Positions 42,526-51,398 of a stretch of 64,000 nt of DNA are shown here, in pieces. The notes beneath the pieces are model-generated. The model saw only the letters and a program-made list of their open reading frames with translations. It had not been told where the DNA came from and did no database searches. The stretch covers positions 1 to 64,000 of the forward strand of contig NZ_JACHOP010000008.1 of assembly GCF_014199935.1 (NCBI RefSeq). Reading direction: 5' to 3'. Positions within the stretch are counted from its first letter, which is position 1, and every line of letters begins with the position of its first letter. Origin of the DNA: Methylorubrum rhodinum (lineage in GTDB: Bacteria > Pseudomonadota > Alphaproteobacteria > Rhizobiales > Beijerinckiaceae). The translations under genes were made by a program, and so were the position numbers.

Positions 42526-43605
42526 GTGACGGACGGCAAGCGCAGCTACGCAATCGCGGTCATCCCCGGCGACGGCATCGGCAAGGAGGTCGTGCCCGAG
42601 GGCGTCCGCGTGCTGGAGCGCGTGGCCCAGCGCCACGGCTTCGAGTTGCGTCAGGACTGGTTCGACTTCGCCTCCTGCGACTATTACGAGGCCCACGGGC
42701 GGATGATGCCCGAGGACTGGAAGGCGCGGATCGGCTCCCATGACGCGATCTATTTCGGCGCCGTCGGCATGCCGGACCGGGTGCCCGACCACATCTCGCT
42801 CTGGGGCTCGCTGATCCAGTTCCGGCGCGAGTTCGATCAATATGTCAACCTGCGCCCCGTCCGCCTGATGCCGGGGGTGACGAGCCCGCTCGCCGGCCGC
42901 GAGCCCGGCGACATCGACTTCTGGGTGGTCCGCGAGAACACCGAGGGCGAGTATTCCAACGCGGGCGGCCGCATGTTCCCCGGCACGGACCGCGAGTTCG
43001 CCGTGCAGGAATCGATCTTCACCCGCCACGGCATCGACCGGGTGCTCCGCTTCGCCTTCGAGCTGGCTCAAAGCCGGCCGAAGAGGCACCTCACCTCGGC
43101 GACCAAGTCCAACGGCATCTCGATCACGATGCCGTTCTGGGACGAGCGGGTGCGGGCGGCGGCCGAGGGCTATCCGGATGTGCGCTGGGATCAATACCAT
43201 ATCGACATCCTGACCGCGCATTTCGTGCTGAATCCGGATCGGTTCGACGTGGTGGTGGCCTCCAACCTGTTCGGGGACATCCTTTCCGATCTCGGGCCGG
43301 CCTGCACCGGCACGATCGGCATCGCGCCGTCCGGCAACATCAACCCGGAGCGCAAGCACCCCTCCGTGTTCGAGCCGGTCCACGGCTCGGCCCCCGACAT
43401 CGCCGGCCAGGGGCTCGCCAACCCGATCGGCCAGATCTGGTCCGGGGCGATGATGCTGGAGCATCTCGGCGAGCGGGAGGCGGCGGCCGAGATCGTCGCG
43501 GCCATTGAGCGGGTGCTTTCGGAGCAATCCCTGCGCACGCGCGATCTCGGCGGCACCGCCGACACGGAAGGTTGCGGCCGGGCCGTCGCAGAGGCGCTGG
43601 GGTAG
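42526..43605 (+). CDS. Tartrate/D-malate dehydrogenase (decarboxylating)
   Basis: NAD-dependent beta-decarboxylating dehydrogenase of 359 residues, TtuC/DmlA branch of the isocitrate/isopropylmalate family. IAVIPGDGIGKEVVPEGVRV is the N-terminal signature. DFWVVRENTEGEYSNAGGRM and FDVVVASNLFGDILSDLGPA carry substrate, Mn/Mg and cofactor residues; FEPVHGSAPDIAGQGLANPI follows. Isocitrate and isopropylmalate enzymes differ at ENTEGEYS. It starts at GTG 42526 after GGGAGG. It lies 9 bp before the BKACE gene, suggesting a shared acid-breakdown operon. D-malate and tartrate are the likely substrates. Confidence 0.88.
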   Translation: MTDGKRSYAIAVIPGDGIGKEVVPEGVRVLERVAQRHGFELRQDWFDFASCDYYEAHGRMMPEDWKARIGSHDAIYFGAVGMPDRVPDHISLWGSLIQFRREFDQYVNLRPVRLMPGVTSPLAGREPGDIDFWVVRENTEGEYSNAGGRMFPGTDREFAVQESIFTRHGIDRVLRFAFELAQSRPKRHLTSATKSNGISITMPFWDERVRAAAEGYPDVRWDQYHIDILTAHFVLNPDRFDVVVASNLFGDILSDLGPACTGTIGIAPSGNINPERKHPSVFEPVHGSAPDIAGQGLANPIGQIWSGAMMLEHLGEREAAAEIVAAIERVLSEQSLRTRDLGGTADTEGCGRAVAEALG

Positions 43606-43614
43606 GGGGCGATC

Positions 43615-44439
43615 ATGCGGCCCGTTATTCTCACGGTGGCGATCACCGGCTCGGTCGCCCGCAAGGCCGACAACCCGGCCGTGCCGATCACCCCGGCCGA
43701 GCAGATCGAATCGACGCGGGCCGCCTACGAGGCCGGGGCGGCGCTGGCCCACATCCACGTGCGCGAGGACGACGAGACCCCCTCGCACGATCCCGACCGC
43801 TTCGCCCGCGTGCAGGAGGGCATCCGCCGCCACTGCCCCGGCATGATCGTGCAATTCTCCACCAGCGGATCGGAGCCGAACGCGGAGCTGCGCGGCGCCT
43901 GCCTCGCCCACCGGCCCGACATGGCCTCGCTGACGACCGGCTCGACCAATTTCTCCGGCGGCGTCTACGGGAATCCGGCCGGCCTCTACACCGCGTTGGC
44001 CGGGCGGATGCGGGGCAACGGCATTCGGCCGGAGATCGAGATCTTCGATCTCTCCCACATTCACAACGCCCGCCGCCTGATCGATGCCGGCCTCGCCGAC
44101 GAGCATTGTCACGTCCAGTTCGTGCTGGGCATCGCGGATGCCATGCCGGCCGATCCGCACTGCCTCGACATCCTGCTCGCCGAGACCCGACGCCTCCTGC
44201 CGAAGGCCAGTTGGGGCGCCTTCGGCATCGGCCGCTTCCAGCGCGAGGCGGTTGCCTGGGCGCTGGGGCGCGGTGCCGTGGGGATCCGCACGGGGCTGGA
44301 GGACAACATCCGCCTCTCCAAGACCGAACTCGCCGACGGCAACGCCGCGCTCGTGCGCCTCGCCGTCGAGACCTGCGCCGCGCACGGCGCCCGCCCGGCA
44401 ACGCCCGCCGAGGCGCGGGCGATGTTGCACCTCGCCTGA
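43615..44439 (+). CDS. BKACE family beta-keto acid cleavage enzyme (DUF849)
   Basis: TIM-barrel zinc enzyme of 274 residues that cleaves a beta-keto acid with acetyl-CoA. The zinc site HIHVRED is at residues 46-52. VITPAEQI-like opening (NPAVPITPAEQIESTRAAYE), MASLTTGSTNFSGGVYGNPA and VGIRTGLEDNIRLSKTELAD are family marks. The exact keto acid (for example 3-keto-5-aminohexanoate, dehydrocarnitine or others) cannot be assigned. It is directly downstream of the dehydrogenase, which would be consistent with a two-step pathway from a hydroxy acid. Confidence 0.88.
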   Translation: MRPVILTVAITGSVARKADNPAVPITPAEQIESTRAAYEAGAALAHIHVREDDETPSHDPDRFARVQEGIRRHCPGMIVQFSTSGSEPNAELRGACLAHRPDMASLTTGSTNFSGGVYGNPAGLYTALAGRMRGNGIRPEIEIFDLSHIHNARRLIDAGLADEHCHVQFVLGIADAMPADPHCLDILLAETRRLLPKASWGAFGIGRFQREAVAWALGRGAVGIRTGLEDNIRLSKTELADGNAALVRLAVETCAAHGARPATPAEARAMLHLA

Positions 44440-44754
44440 GCGTCGGACACGACGGCCCGCCCTTCGGGCGCGGATCCGGCTTCGCCGTTCGGAACGGAAG
44501 CCACCGCGCCCTGTTCCGATCGCCCGCCAACTATTGATCGGTGGTCGACTCAATATCCGCGAGAGATCGGCAAGATGAGTTGCAGCGACCGCCGATGCTG
44601 CGGCCGATTGCACCGCGCGCGCCGGCTTATTGCCAAGTTCGTCCGGTCGTCATGGTGAAATCCTGCATGATTCGCGGAACGGTTTGTCCGTACCGGCCGT
44701 TGCGAGGCCGGTTTCGGCGCGGTGGAAGCGTCGGGTAGAGGACAGGGACGGACC
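44440..44754. promoter_or_regulatory. Region upstream of the Gly-rich protein gene
   Basis: 315 bp with no supported gene. It should hold the promoter of the next gene. No operator dyad or RNA gene was recognised. Confidence 0.4.
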
Positions 44755-45681
44755 ATGACCAAGTTCTTACGCAGCACGGCCACGGCGGCCATCCTCGTGC
44801 TCGGTGCGGCGACCGCCCTTGCCCAGGGTGGCGCCGGTGGCGGTGCGGGGGGCGGAGCCGGCGGCGGCGCGGGCGGAGCCGGAGGTGGCGCGGGCGGAGC
44901 CGGAGGTGGCGCGGGCGGTGCGGGCGGCGGCGCCGGGATGGGCGGCGGCGCCGGCGGTGCTGGCGGCGCGATGCGCGGCGGCGAGGCCGGGGGCGCGGGC
45001 GGCGCGATGCGCGGCGGTGAGGGCGGTGCGGGCGGAGGCGCCATGCGGAGCGGCGAGCCGGGCGGTGCCGGCGGCGGCGCGATGCGCGGCGGCGAGGGCG
45101 GCGAGGGCGGCGCGCGCGGCGGACGCGACGGCGCCGGCCGTCCCGGTGAGCCCGGCAGCCGGGATGCGGCCGGCGACAAGGGCGGACGCGACGGCGCAGA
45201 GCGCGGTGGACGCGACGGCAAGGACGCCGCAGGCGAGCGTGGCGGACGCAACGGTGCCGAGCGCGATGGGCGCGACGGCAAGGACGCCGCCGGCGAGCGC
45301 GGTGGCCGCGACGGCGCCGAGCGGGGCGAGCGGGGTGGCAAGGACGCCGCCGGCGAGCGCGGCGGTCGCGACGGCGCCGAGCGGGGTGGCCGCGGCGGCA
45401 ACGCCGCCGAGGCCCGCGGTGCCACGCGCAGCCTGAGCAGCACCCAGCGCACCGAGTTCCGCCAGTCGATCACCCGCACCAACGTCCGGGCGGTCACCAA
45501 CGTGAACTTCTCGGTCAACGTCGGCACGGCGATCCCGCGCTCGGTCGCGCTGCACCCGCTGCCGCCGGCCATCCTGACGCTGGTGCCGGCCTATCGCGGC
45601 TTCCAGTTCATCCTGGTGCAGGACGACATCGTCATCATCGATCCCGACACCTACGAGATCATCGACATCATCCCGGCCTGA
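44755..45681 (+). CDS. Exported Gly-rich DUF1236 protein
   Basis: Protein of 308 residues. Signal peptide MTKFLRSTATAAILVLGAAT (cleavage near ALAQG). A Gly/Ala-rich block follows (residues 22-115). After it comes a charged repeat block of GGRDGAERGGRDGKDAAGER type (residues 120-225). The last 65 residues form a DUF1236 domain: FSVNVGTAIPRSVALHPLPP, and AYRGFQFILVQDDIVIIDPD. DUF1236 is found at the end of exported repeat proteins in Rhizobiales, and its role is unknown. The repeat blocks are prone to length change. An intrinsic terminator follows. Confidence 0.85.
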   Translation: MTKFLRSTATAAILVLGAATALAQGGAGGGAGGGAGGGAGGAGGGAGGAGGGAGGAGGGAGMGGGAGGAGGAMRGGEAGGAGGAMRGGEGGAGGGAMRSGEPGGAGGGAMRGGEGGEGGARGGRDGAGRPGEPGSRDAAGDKGGRDGAERGGRDGKDAAGERGGRNGAERDGRDGKDAAGERGGRDGAERGERGGKDAAGERGGRDGAERGGRGGNAAEARGATRSLSSTQRTEFRQSITRTNVRAVTNVNFSVNVGTAIPRSVALHPLPPAILTLVPAYRGFQFILVQDDIVIIDPDTYEIIDIIPA

Positions 45682-45702
45682 TCTCGACGAGGGGACGTTT
45701 CT

Positions 45703-45738
45703 GGGCGGCGGGGCGTCGACTCCGCCGCCTTTTCTTTT
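45703..45738 (+). terminator. Intrinsic terminator after the DUF1236 gene
   Basis: GGCGGCGG pairs with CCGCCGCC around a short loop and is followed by TTTTCTTTT. Confidence 0.88.
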
Positions 45739-45809
45739 GCGATCGTGCACGTCAGGTACCCCCCTAAAAGTCGATCTCGCTTTCAGACTGAAGCAACATA
45801 TGATGCAGT

Positions 45810-46040
45810 ATGGAAGAGCACTTCGCCCTCTTGAGAAGCTTTGCAGCACTCATCGCGGTGCTTGAGGAGCACGCTCGCGCGCTCTCACTTGCGATTGTGG
45901 ATTTACGGGCCGAGGGCAACGATGCGGCGGCAGACGCCTTGGCGAAGCTTGAGCGCGGGCACCATACCCGCATCCGCCAATTGCAAAGCGAAGTGAATAT
46001 CCTGATGGGAGACGATGAGGGCCCCAACGGCGACTCTTAA
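45810..46040 (+). CDS. Small hypothetical helical protein
   Basis: Protein of 76 residues (MEEHFALLRSFAALIAVLEE, then AKLERGHHTRIRQLQSEVNI). It is predicted wholly helical with Leu heptads, so a short coiled coil is possible. No family recognised. Its 3' end overlaps the convergent small gene by 4 bp. Confidence 0.6.
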   Translation: MEEHFALLRSFAALIAVLEEHARALSLAIVDLRAEGNDAAADALAKLERGHHTRIRQLQSEVNILMGDDEGPNGDS

Positions 46041-46195
46041 CGCGCCGAGCTTCGTGGCTTGGGCGTCACGCTCTTCCCGAACACCCGGTGTTCGAGGGAC
46101 AGTTCCTCGAAGCGGCGGCGCTGTTGGGCCGGGTCCAGCGATTCGGCTTTCCTCCCAGCGGGTTTGGCCTTCGGCTTCGTCGCTTTCACGGTCAT
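46037..46195 (-). CDS. Small basic hypothetical protein
   Basis: Protein of 52 residues starting MTVKATKPKAKPAGRKAESL, a Lys/Ala/Pro-rich basic head, followed by DPAQQRRRFEELSLEHRVFG. An upstream ATG at 46276 is in frame but adds residues unlike the rest. Role unknown; the basic head could bind nucleic acid. Confidence 0.5.
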   Translation of the reverse strand: MTVKATKPKAKPAGRKAESLDPAQQRRRFEELSLEHRVFGKSVTPKPRSSAR

Positions 46196-46300
46196 GGCGA
46201 CGGCCACCGTCGGCGGGAATGTAAACCCTGAGACGCTTGGCATCCAAACCGACCCGTTGGTAGTATTGAGGGGCAACCGAGGGCGACCCTTCAGGGCCGC

Positions 46301-46507
46301 ATGGCCAGTACGATGCCAGAAAAAGACGTGTTCTCAGCGGTCCGCGTCATAGAAGTCGCTCTGATCGACACGGGCAGAACCATCGCTGTCCAGCTTGAGA
46401 AGGCCGGCGGTGAGCGCGCGTTGATTCTGATGTCCCTCGCTGTCTGCGACGATTTGCTGAGGCAGCTACAACAGGGGCTGCCCGATCCGGATGCGGACGC
46501 CGGGTAG
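46301..46507 (+). CDS. Small hypothetical protein
   Basis: Protein of 68 residues (MASTMPEKDVFSAVRVIEVA, then AGGERALILMSLAVCDDLLR). It looks like one small alpha/beta domain. ATG 46313 is an alternative start. No family recognised. Confidence 0.5.
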   Translation: MASTMPEKDVFSAVRVIEVALIDTGRTIAVQLEKAGGERALILMSLAVCDDLLRQLQQGLPDPDADAG

Positions 46508-46868
46508 CGCCGCGCTGCCGATTGTCCGGCTGATGGCTGAGCGGCGAAGGTCGAGACAGACAGCAAGAAGCCGCCGGAGCGCACCCCGACGGCCAAAGCC
46601 CTTCCAGCGACCGATTGCGTCGCTCGCCGACCGCATCACGCTTGCCTTCGAGCAACCTCCCACGGGCTGCGCAACAAGGCGGCGCGCGCCCGCTCGCACG
46701 ATCGGCAAGATCGCGGTCAGGGGATCGTCGATGTCCTCGGGCCGACGACGCCGGCCGACATCAAGAGGTGTCTGCCGGGCGTATCGCTCGCGCCGAGAGG
46801 CTCAGGCGGCCTGGACACCCGCCTCGATACGCTGCCTTCGAACCTCTCCGTCGTCACCCGATCTCCCG
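46508..46868 (+). other. Possible decayed gene
   Basis: No intact gene. Two plus-strand frames look protein-like in turn: ASLADRITLAFEQ near 46618, then after a frame change HGLRNKAARARS and IVDVLGPTTPADIKRCLPGV, ending at 46873. A frameshifted remnant is possible but the family is not recognised. Confidence 0.3.
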
Positions 46869-46913
46869 CATAGAGAATCGTCCTGGATCTCGGATCCAGG
46901 ACGATTCTCTATG
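46869..46913. repeat. Perfect 21-bp inverted repeat
   Basis: The left arm (46869-46889) starts CATAGAGAATCGTCCTGG. The right arm (46893-46913) is its exact complement, with loop TCG. It has no T tract and looks like an intergenic palindromic element rather than a terminator. It is followed at once by a second hairpin. Confidence 0.85.
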
Positions 46914-46923
46914 CATTTGTGCC

Positions 46924-46969
46924 GCATCGGCTTTTCCCGAAAGCCGGCATCCACCTTTCGGGCCGATGC
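46924..46969. repeat. Nested hairpin abutting the broken hydrolase gene
   Basis: Outer arms GCATCGGC and GCCGATGC enclose CCGAAAG and CTTTCGG arms. Recognisable hydrolase sequence stops at the edge of this element. Confidence 0.75.
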
Positions 46970-47424
46970 TCAAGCTCCCGACGAAACGCCGATATGGATC
47001 CGGCTCGTGTCGAGCCCATGCTCCCGTCCGTGCCGATGCAGCCACGCGACCGCCGAGCGCGTCTGCCGCACGATCTCGTCCAGGCTGACAACCGGACCGA
47101 GCGGGTAATCGACGACGGCGACCGATATCCCCGTGGAGACCAAGCCCAGTGCGACGAAGGAATTGCCTTCCTTCGGCAGAGCGCGCCAGTAGCCGCCGTG
47201 AAACCACACGAAGACAGGCGGTTCTCTCCGGGGCTGAAGCGATCAGGAGCCTGCCGAAACGGTTCGTCGTAGACCGACGTCCTGCAACCGGGGAACTCGG
47301 TGCGGATCCGCGCGGCGGCGTCGACGTATTGGGCATATTCCGCGCCGAAACTCTCGTCGCCGGCCCGGACACTATAGACCCGATCCAGCCTCGCCCTGTC
47401 GATGCCTCGATAAATTTTCGTCAT
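46970..47424 (-). pseudogene. Truncated, frameshifted alpha/beta hydrolase
   Basis: Arylformamidase-like esterase remnant. It begins MTKIYRGIDRARLDRVYSVR. The frame changes near 47220, and the family sequence resumes VFVWFHGGYWRALPKEGNSF with the oxyanion HGG motif. It stops at 46970 directly after the nucleophile elbow GVSSGA, so the acid and His of the triad are absent. The repeat pair at 46869-46969 starts exactly there. It cannot make an active enzyme. Confidence 0.8.
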
Positions 47425-47610
47425 CGATCGGATTATTGGCACTCGTGACCAAAGGCAGCGTCCAAATATAAGCAGTCATTCGAGACGCTACCAGCAAGCG
47501 TCGGGATAAAATTGAAAGACAATTTTAGTTCTATTTCTAGCACGCACAAGTTCTAACTTGGTCGAGAACAGTTGAAACTTTTCATAAAGAAATGCCCAAC
47601 TTCATGAAAT

Positions 47611-48252
47611 TTACATTCCGACGCGGTCGAAATCCAGTGCCGAGGCGCAGAGCGCCACCTGGGTCCGGTTGCGCACGCCGAGCTTGCGCATGATCTCGGA
47701 GACGTGGGCCTTCACCATCGAGTCGCCGATGCCGAGCTCGAACGCGATCTGCTTGTTGAGCTTGCCCCGCTTGATCATCGACAGGACGTTCATCTGCGCG
47801 GGCGTCAAGGCGGCGATGCGGGCGGAGGCGTCCGCCGTCTCGCTCGCCTCGGCCTCGAGGGTGTCGGGCAGGTCGGGGACGTAGATCGAGCCCCGCATGA
47901 TGCTGTCGAGCGCCTCCATGTAGGTCGCCCGCGTCGCCGATTTCGGCACGAAGCCGGCCGCTCCCAGCCGCAGCGCCTCGCGCACGATCCGGCCTTCTTC
48001 GAGCCCCGAGCAGACCAGGATCGGGATGCGGGGGAAACGGATGCGCAACGACATCATCCCGTCGAACCCGGAGACCCCCTTCATCGACAGGTCGAGCACG
48101 ATCACGTCGATGCCGGGCCGCTCGGCCAGCACGGTTTTCGCCGCCTCGATCGACTCCGCCTCCTCGATGCGGGCGTGGGGCAGCCCGAGGCGGATCGTGC
48201 TGCGCAGAGCCTCGCGAAACAGCGGATGGTCGTCCACCAGGATGATGTGCAT
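47611..48252 (-). CDS. NarL/FixJ-type response regulator
   Basis: Two-component response regulator of 213 residues. The receiver domain begins MHIILVDDHPLFREALRSTI; the phosphoacceptor is Asp54 (VIVLDLSMKG) and the conserved Lys lies in GFVPKSATRA. The C-terminal LuxR-type domain is LTPAQMNVLSMIKRGKLNKQ, then MVKAHVSEIMRKLGVRNRTQ. No kinase gene is adjacent; the HisKA_3 kinase at 63098 is the only candidate in the window. It is divergent from the quinoprotein dehydrogenase gene and is a likely regulator of it. The start at 48252 matches the family N-terminus. Confidence 0.9.
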   Translation of the reverse strand: MHIILVDDHPLFREALRSTIRLGLPHARIEEAESIEAAKTVLAERPGIDVIVLDLSMKGVSGFDGMMSLRIRFPRIPILVCSGLEEGRIVREALRLGAAGFVPKSATRATYMEALDSIMRGSIYVPDLPDTLEAEASETADASARIAALTPAQMNVLSMIKRGKLNKQIAFELGIGDSMVKAHVSEIMRKLGVRNRTQVALCASALDFDRVGM

Positions 48253-48668
48253 CGCGCCAACTCGTGCGGGGCCCGTCGTCGGCCGCAAGCGGTGCGGACC
48301 GGCTCGGCGCCTGGACTTTAAAAGTGATGGTCGAGCCTCAGGACAGGCGTCAAGGGCGCGAATTCAAACAAATTCATTATGATTTTTGATCTCTGCAAGC
48401 ATTTCCGTTGGGCAACTTCGGCCGGGATGAACTTGCAATCCTAAGAATTCCCTATGAGGCATGGACGAAAGTTAGCGTGCGGCGGGCAATCTTTCCCGTC
48501 ATACATCCATTCGAGCCCGGTTCCGGGTCGCCAAGCTCTCACGAAGTATTCCGCCCGCCCGCTCGCCGCGGCGGATCATCGGATGCTGTTCTTGAGGCTC
48601 CCGCGGGCCGGCTCCCCGTCAGAATCGAAAGACGCGGCGCGGCCCACGCGACCGCCAGGGAGAGACGC
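48253..48668. promoter_or_regulatory. Divergent promoter region, regulator/quinoprotein dehydrogenase
   Basis: 416 bp, AT-rich near 48360-48400. It should hold both promoters. AGGGAGAG directly precedes the dehydrogenase ATG at 48669. The frame upstream of that ATG is open but lacks signal-peptide character. Confidence 0.5.
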
Positions 48669-50597
48669 ATGGCCAGGAAGAACGTAGGGCACGGCCCCCG
48701 CACGCTGATGCTCGCCACCGCTTCGTCGCTGATCCTGTCCGGCCTGCTGCTCGCAGGCCCCGCCTCGGCCCAGAAGGCAGAGCCGAAAGCCGAAAAAGCT
48801 TCGGCCGCCGCCGCGGTGAGCTGGGAGGACATCCTCAACGACCAGAACACCGACAAGGACGTGCTCATGTACGGCATGGGCATCAAGGCCCAGCGCTATT
48901 CGGGGCTCGACAAGATCAACACCAAGAACGTCAGCCTCCTGAAGCCGCGCTGGTCGTTCTCCTTCGGCGACGAGAAGCAGCGCGGCCAGGAAGGCCAGGC
49001 GCTGGTGCATGACGGCGTGATCTACATCACCGCCTCCTACTCGCGCATCTTCGCGCTCGACGCCAAGACCGGCAAGAAGCTGTGGTCGTTCTCGGCCCGC
49101 CTGCCCGACGACATCCGCCCCTGCTGCGACGTGGTGAGCCGCGGTGCGGCGATCTACAACGGCAAGATCTATTTCGGCGCGCTCGACGCCTCGATGTACG
49201 CCCTCGACGCCAAGACCGGTAAGGTGGTCTGGAGCAAGAAGTTCGACGACCACGCCGCCGGCTACGCCTATACGGGCGCGCCGAACATCATCAAGGACAA
49301 GAAGACCGGCAAGGTCGTCCTCATCCACGGCAACTCGGGCGACGAGTTCGGCGCGCAGGGCAAGCTCTACGGCCGCGATCCCGAGACCGGCGAGGAGATC
49401 TGGATGCGGCCCCTCGTCGAGGGCCATATGGGCCGCCTCAGTGGCAAGGACTCGACCACGACGGGCGACGCCAAGGCGCCGTCCTGGCCCAACGACAAGG
49501 ACGGCAAGAAGGTCGAGGCGTGGAACCACGGCGGCGGCGCCCCCTGGCAGACCGGCGTCTACGACGAGAAGACCAACACCTTCGTCATCGGCACCGGCAA
49601 CCCGGCCCCGTGGAACCACCATTACCGCTCCGGCCCCGGCGGCGACTGGAAGCCCTACGACAGCCTCTACACCTCGGGCCAGATCTACATCGACCCGTCG
49701 AACGGCGAGCCGGTGGGCTTCTTCCAGCACACCCCGAACGACGCGTGGGATTACTCGGGCAACAACGAGATCATCCTGTTCGACATGGAGAAGGACGGCA
49801 AGATCATGCGCCTCGGCGCGCATGCCGACCGCAACGGGTTCTTCTTCCTCACCGACACCGACAAGCTCGCCGCCCGCGACGGCCAGATCAGCAAACAGAC
49901 GGCGCTCGTCGCCGCCTACCCCTTCGTGCGGGACATCACCTGGGCGACGGGCTGGGACCTGAAGACCGGCCGCCCGATCGAGGTCGAGGGCCAGCGCCCG
50001 CCGGCCCCGGAGGAGGGTCAGGCCAAGGGCAAGTCGATCAAGGTGACGCCGAACTTCCTCGGCGGCAAGAACTGGAACCCGATGTCGTACTCGCAAGCGA
50101 CGGGCCTGTTCTACATCCCGTCGAACGACTGGACCGAGGATTACTGGACCGAGAACGTCACCTACAAGGCGGGTTCGGCCTATCTCGGCCAGGGCTTCCG
50201 CATCCAGCGCAAGTTCGACACCCATGTCGGCGCGCTCCGCGCGCTCGACCCGAAGACCGGCAAGATCGTCTGGGAACACCTGGAGCCGATGCCCCTCTGG
50301 GCCGGCACCATGACGACCAAGGGCGGGCTCGTCTTCACCGGCACCTCGGACGGCTACGTGAAGGCGTTCGACGCCAAGAACGGCAAGCAGCTCTGGGCGT
50401 TCCAGACCGGCTCGGGCGTCGTCTCGGTGCCGAGCACCTGGGAGATGGACGGCAAGCAGTACATCGGCATCTCCTCGGGCTACGGCGGCGCGGTGCCGCT
50501 GTGGGGCGGCGACATGGCCGACCAGACCAAGCTCGTCTCTCAGGGCGGCTCGTTCTGGGTGTTCGAGCTGCCGACCGACACCGCCTCGGCGCAGTGA
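48669..50597 (+). CDS. PQQ-dependent alcohol (ethanol-type) dehydrogenase, D-x-S metal type
   Basis: Periplasmic quinoprotein of 642 residues that oxidises primary alcohols and passes electrons to cytochrome c. Signal peptide ends near LAGPASAQ. Eight-bladed propeller W-motifs recur (ALDAKTGKKLWSFSARLPDD). The vicinal disulfide CC lies in IRPCCDVVSRG. The catalytic Asp361 is in AWDYSGNNE; residue +2 is Ser363, the form seen in Ca-dependent enzymes, while lanthanide types have Asp there. It resembles ExaA/PedE ethanol dehydrogenases more than MxaF. First gene of a plus-strand operon with PedF cytochrome. Metal use is inferred from that single residue. Confidence 0.92.
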   Translation: MARKNVGHGPRTLMLATASSLILSGLLLAGPASAQKAEPKAEKASAAAAVSWEDILNDQNTDKDVLMYGMGIKAQRYSGLDKINTKNVSLLKPRWSFSFGDEKQRGQEGQALVHDGVIYITASYSRIFALDAKTGKKLWSFSARLPDDIRPCCDVVSRGAAIYNGKIYFGALDASMYALDAKTGKVVWSKKFDDHAAGYAYTGAPNIIKDKKTGKVVLIHGNSGDEFGAQGKLYGRDPETGEEIWMRPLVEGHMGRLSGKDSTTTGDAKAPSWPNDKDGKKVEAWNHGGGAPWQTGVYDEKTNTFVIGTGNPAPWNHHYRSGPGGDWKPYDSLYTSGQIYIDPSNGEPVGFFQHTPNDAWDYSGNNEIILFDMEKDGKIMRLGAHADRNGFFFLTDTDKLAARDGQISKQTALVAAYPFVRDITWATGWDLKTGRPIEVEGQRPPAPEEGQAKGKSIKVTPNFLGGKNWNPMSYSQATGLFYIPSNDWTEDYWTENVTYKAGSAYLGQGFRIQRKFDTHVGALRALDPKTGKIVWEHLEPMPLWAGTMTTKGGLVFTGTSDGYVKAFDAKNGKQLWAFQTGSGVVSVPSTWEMDGKQYIGISSGYGGAVPLWGGDMADQTKLVSQGGSFWVFELPTDTASAQ

Positions 50598-50603
50598 CCC
50601 GAC

Positions 50604-50629
50604 GCGGGAGGGTTTTTCAGCCCTCCCGC
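50604..50629 (+). terminator. Hairpin after the quinoprotein gene
   Basis: GCGGGAGGG and CCCTCCCGC form a 9-bp stem with loop TTTTTCAG. A second hairpin (GGCCGGCGCG/CGCGCCGGCC) follows near 50640-50665. With no T tract, they may partly attenuate or stabilise the upstream message. Confidence 0.65.
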
Positions 50630-50708
50630 CGCCACGGCCGGGCCGGCGCGTCATCGCGCCGGCCCGATGCGACACACCAAAGCATCCGAAAAAAAAGGAG
50701 CTGACCCG

Positions 50709-51398
50709 ATGTCGGCCCGGACGAACGGCGCGTACCGCGCCTTCCTAATCGCCGGCTTGCTCGCGCACGCCCTGCCGGCCGCGGCGCAGACGGTGGTCCA
50801 CAACCACGACGAGCGGCCCGACCCCTGGGTGGTCGGGACCTGCACCATCGCCCCCGGCGCACAATGCGCGGGCGCGGACCTGCGCCACGCCGACCTGAAG
50901 AACGCCGACCTCGGCGGCGCCGACCTCACCGGCGCCAACCTCGCCCGCGCGGATCTCCGCGGGGCGAACCTGCGCGGCGCCGTGCTGGAGCGGGCCAATC
51001 TCAGCGGGGCGCAGCTCCAGATCGCCTTCATGCAGGGCGTGAAGGCGCGGGACGCCCGCTTCGTCGGGGCCAATCTCGACCACGCCCGCATCGTCGGCGG
51101 CGATTTCAGCGGCGGCGACTTCACGGTGGCCGACCTCGAGATGGTCCAGGCCAAGCGCGCCCAGTTCGTCGGGGCCCGCTTCATCGACACAGACCTGCAG
51201 GAGGCCAAGTTCTACGAGGTCAACCTGACCGGCGCGGTGATGGACGGCGCCAAAATCCGCTTCGCGATCTTCCAGGATGCCTGGATGCAGGATTGCAAGG
51301 GCTGCCCGGTCCACTGGCAGACCGACAAGCCCGTCTGGGAGGCCTACCCGGCCGCCACCGCCCCGAAGCACGAGGACGAACCGCAGGCGGCCCGGTGA
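50709..51398 (+). CDS. Exported pentapeptide-repeat protein
   Basis: Protein of 229 residues. Signal peptide to about residue 27 (LPAAAQ). From CAGADLRHADLKNADLGGAD it runs as pentapeptide repeats A(D/N)LxX through ANLSGAQLQIAFMQGVKARD, forming a right-handed quadrilateral helix. The tail has a CKGCPVHW cysteine pair. AAAAAGGAG precedes the ATG at 50709. It lies between the dehydrogenase and PedF cytochrome genes and overlaps the next gene by 4 bp. Its role in alcohol oxidation is unknown; the periplasmic location is inferred. Confidence 0.82.
   Translation: MSARTNGAYRAFLIAGLLAHALPAAAQTVVHNHDERPDPWVVGTCTIAPGAQCAGADLRHADLKNADLGGADLTGANLARADLRGANLRGAVLERANLSGAQLQIAFMQGVKARDARFVGANLDHARIVGGDFSGGDFTVADLEMVQAKRAQFVGARFIDTDLQEAKFYEVNLTGAVMDGAKIRFAIFQDAWMQDCKGCPVHWQTDKPVWEAYPAATAPKHEDEPQAAR

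Noticed and set aside
44820..45420. The regular GGT/GGC-rich repeats as a CRISPR array.
   Set aside because: They are coding Gly-rich and GGRDG repeats in frame with a signal peptide and DUF1236 domain; there are no equal-length unique spacers. No CRISPR array or cas gene was found in the window.
48669..50597. Assignment as lanthanide-dependent ExaF.
   Set aside because: The residue two after the catalytic Asp is Ser, the calcium-type form; ExaF-type enzymes are expected to have Asp. The name was therefore not used.
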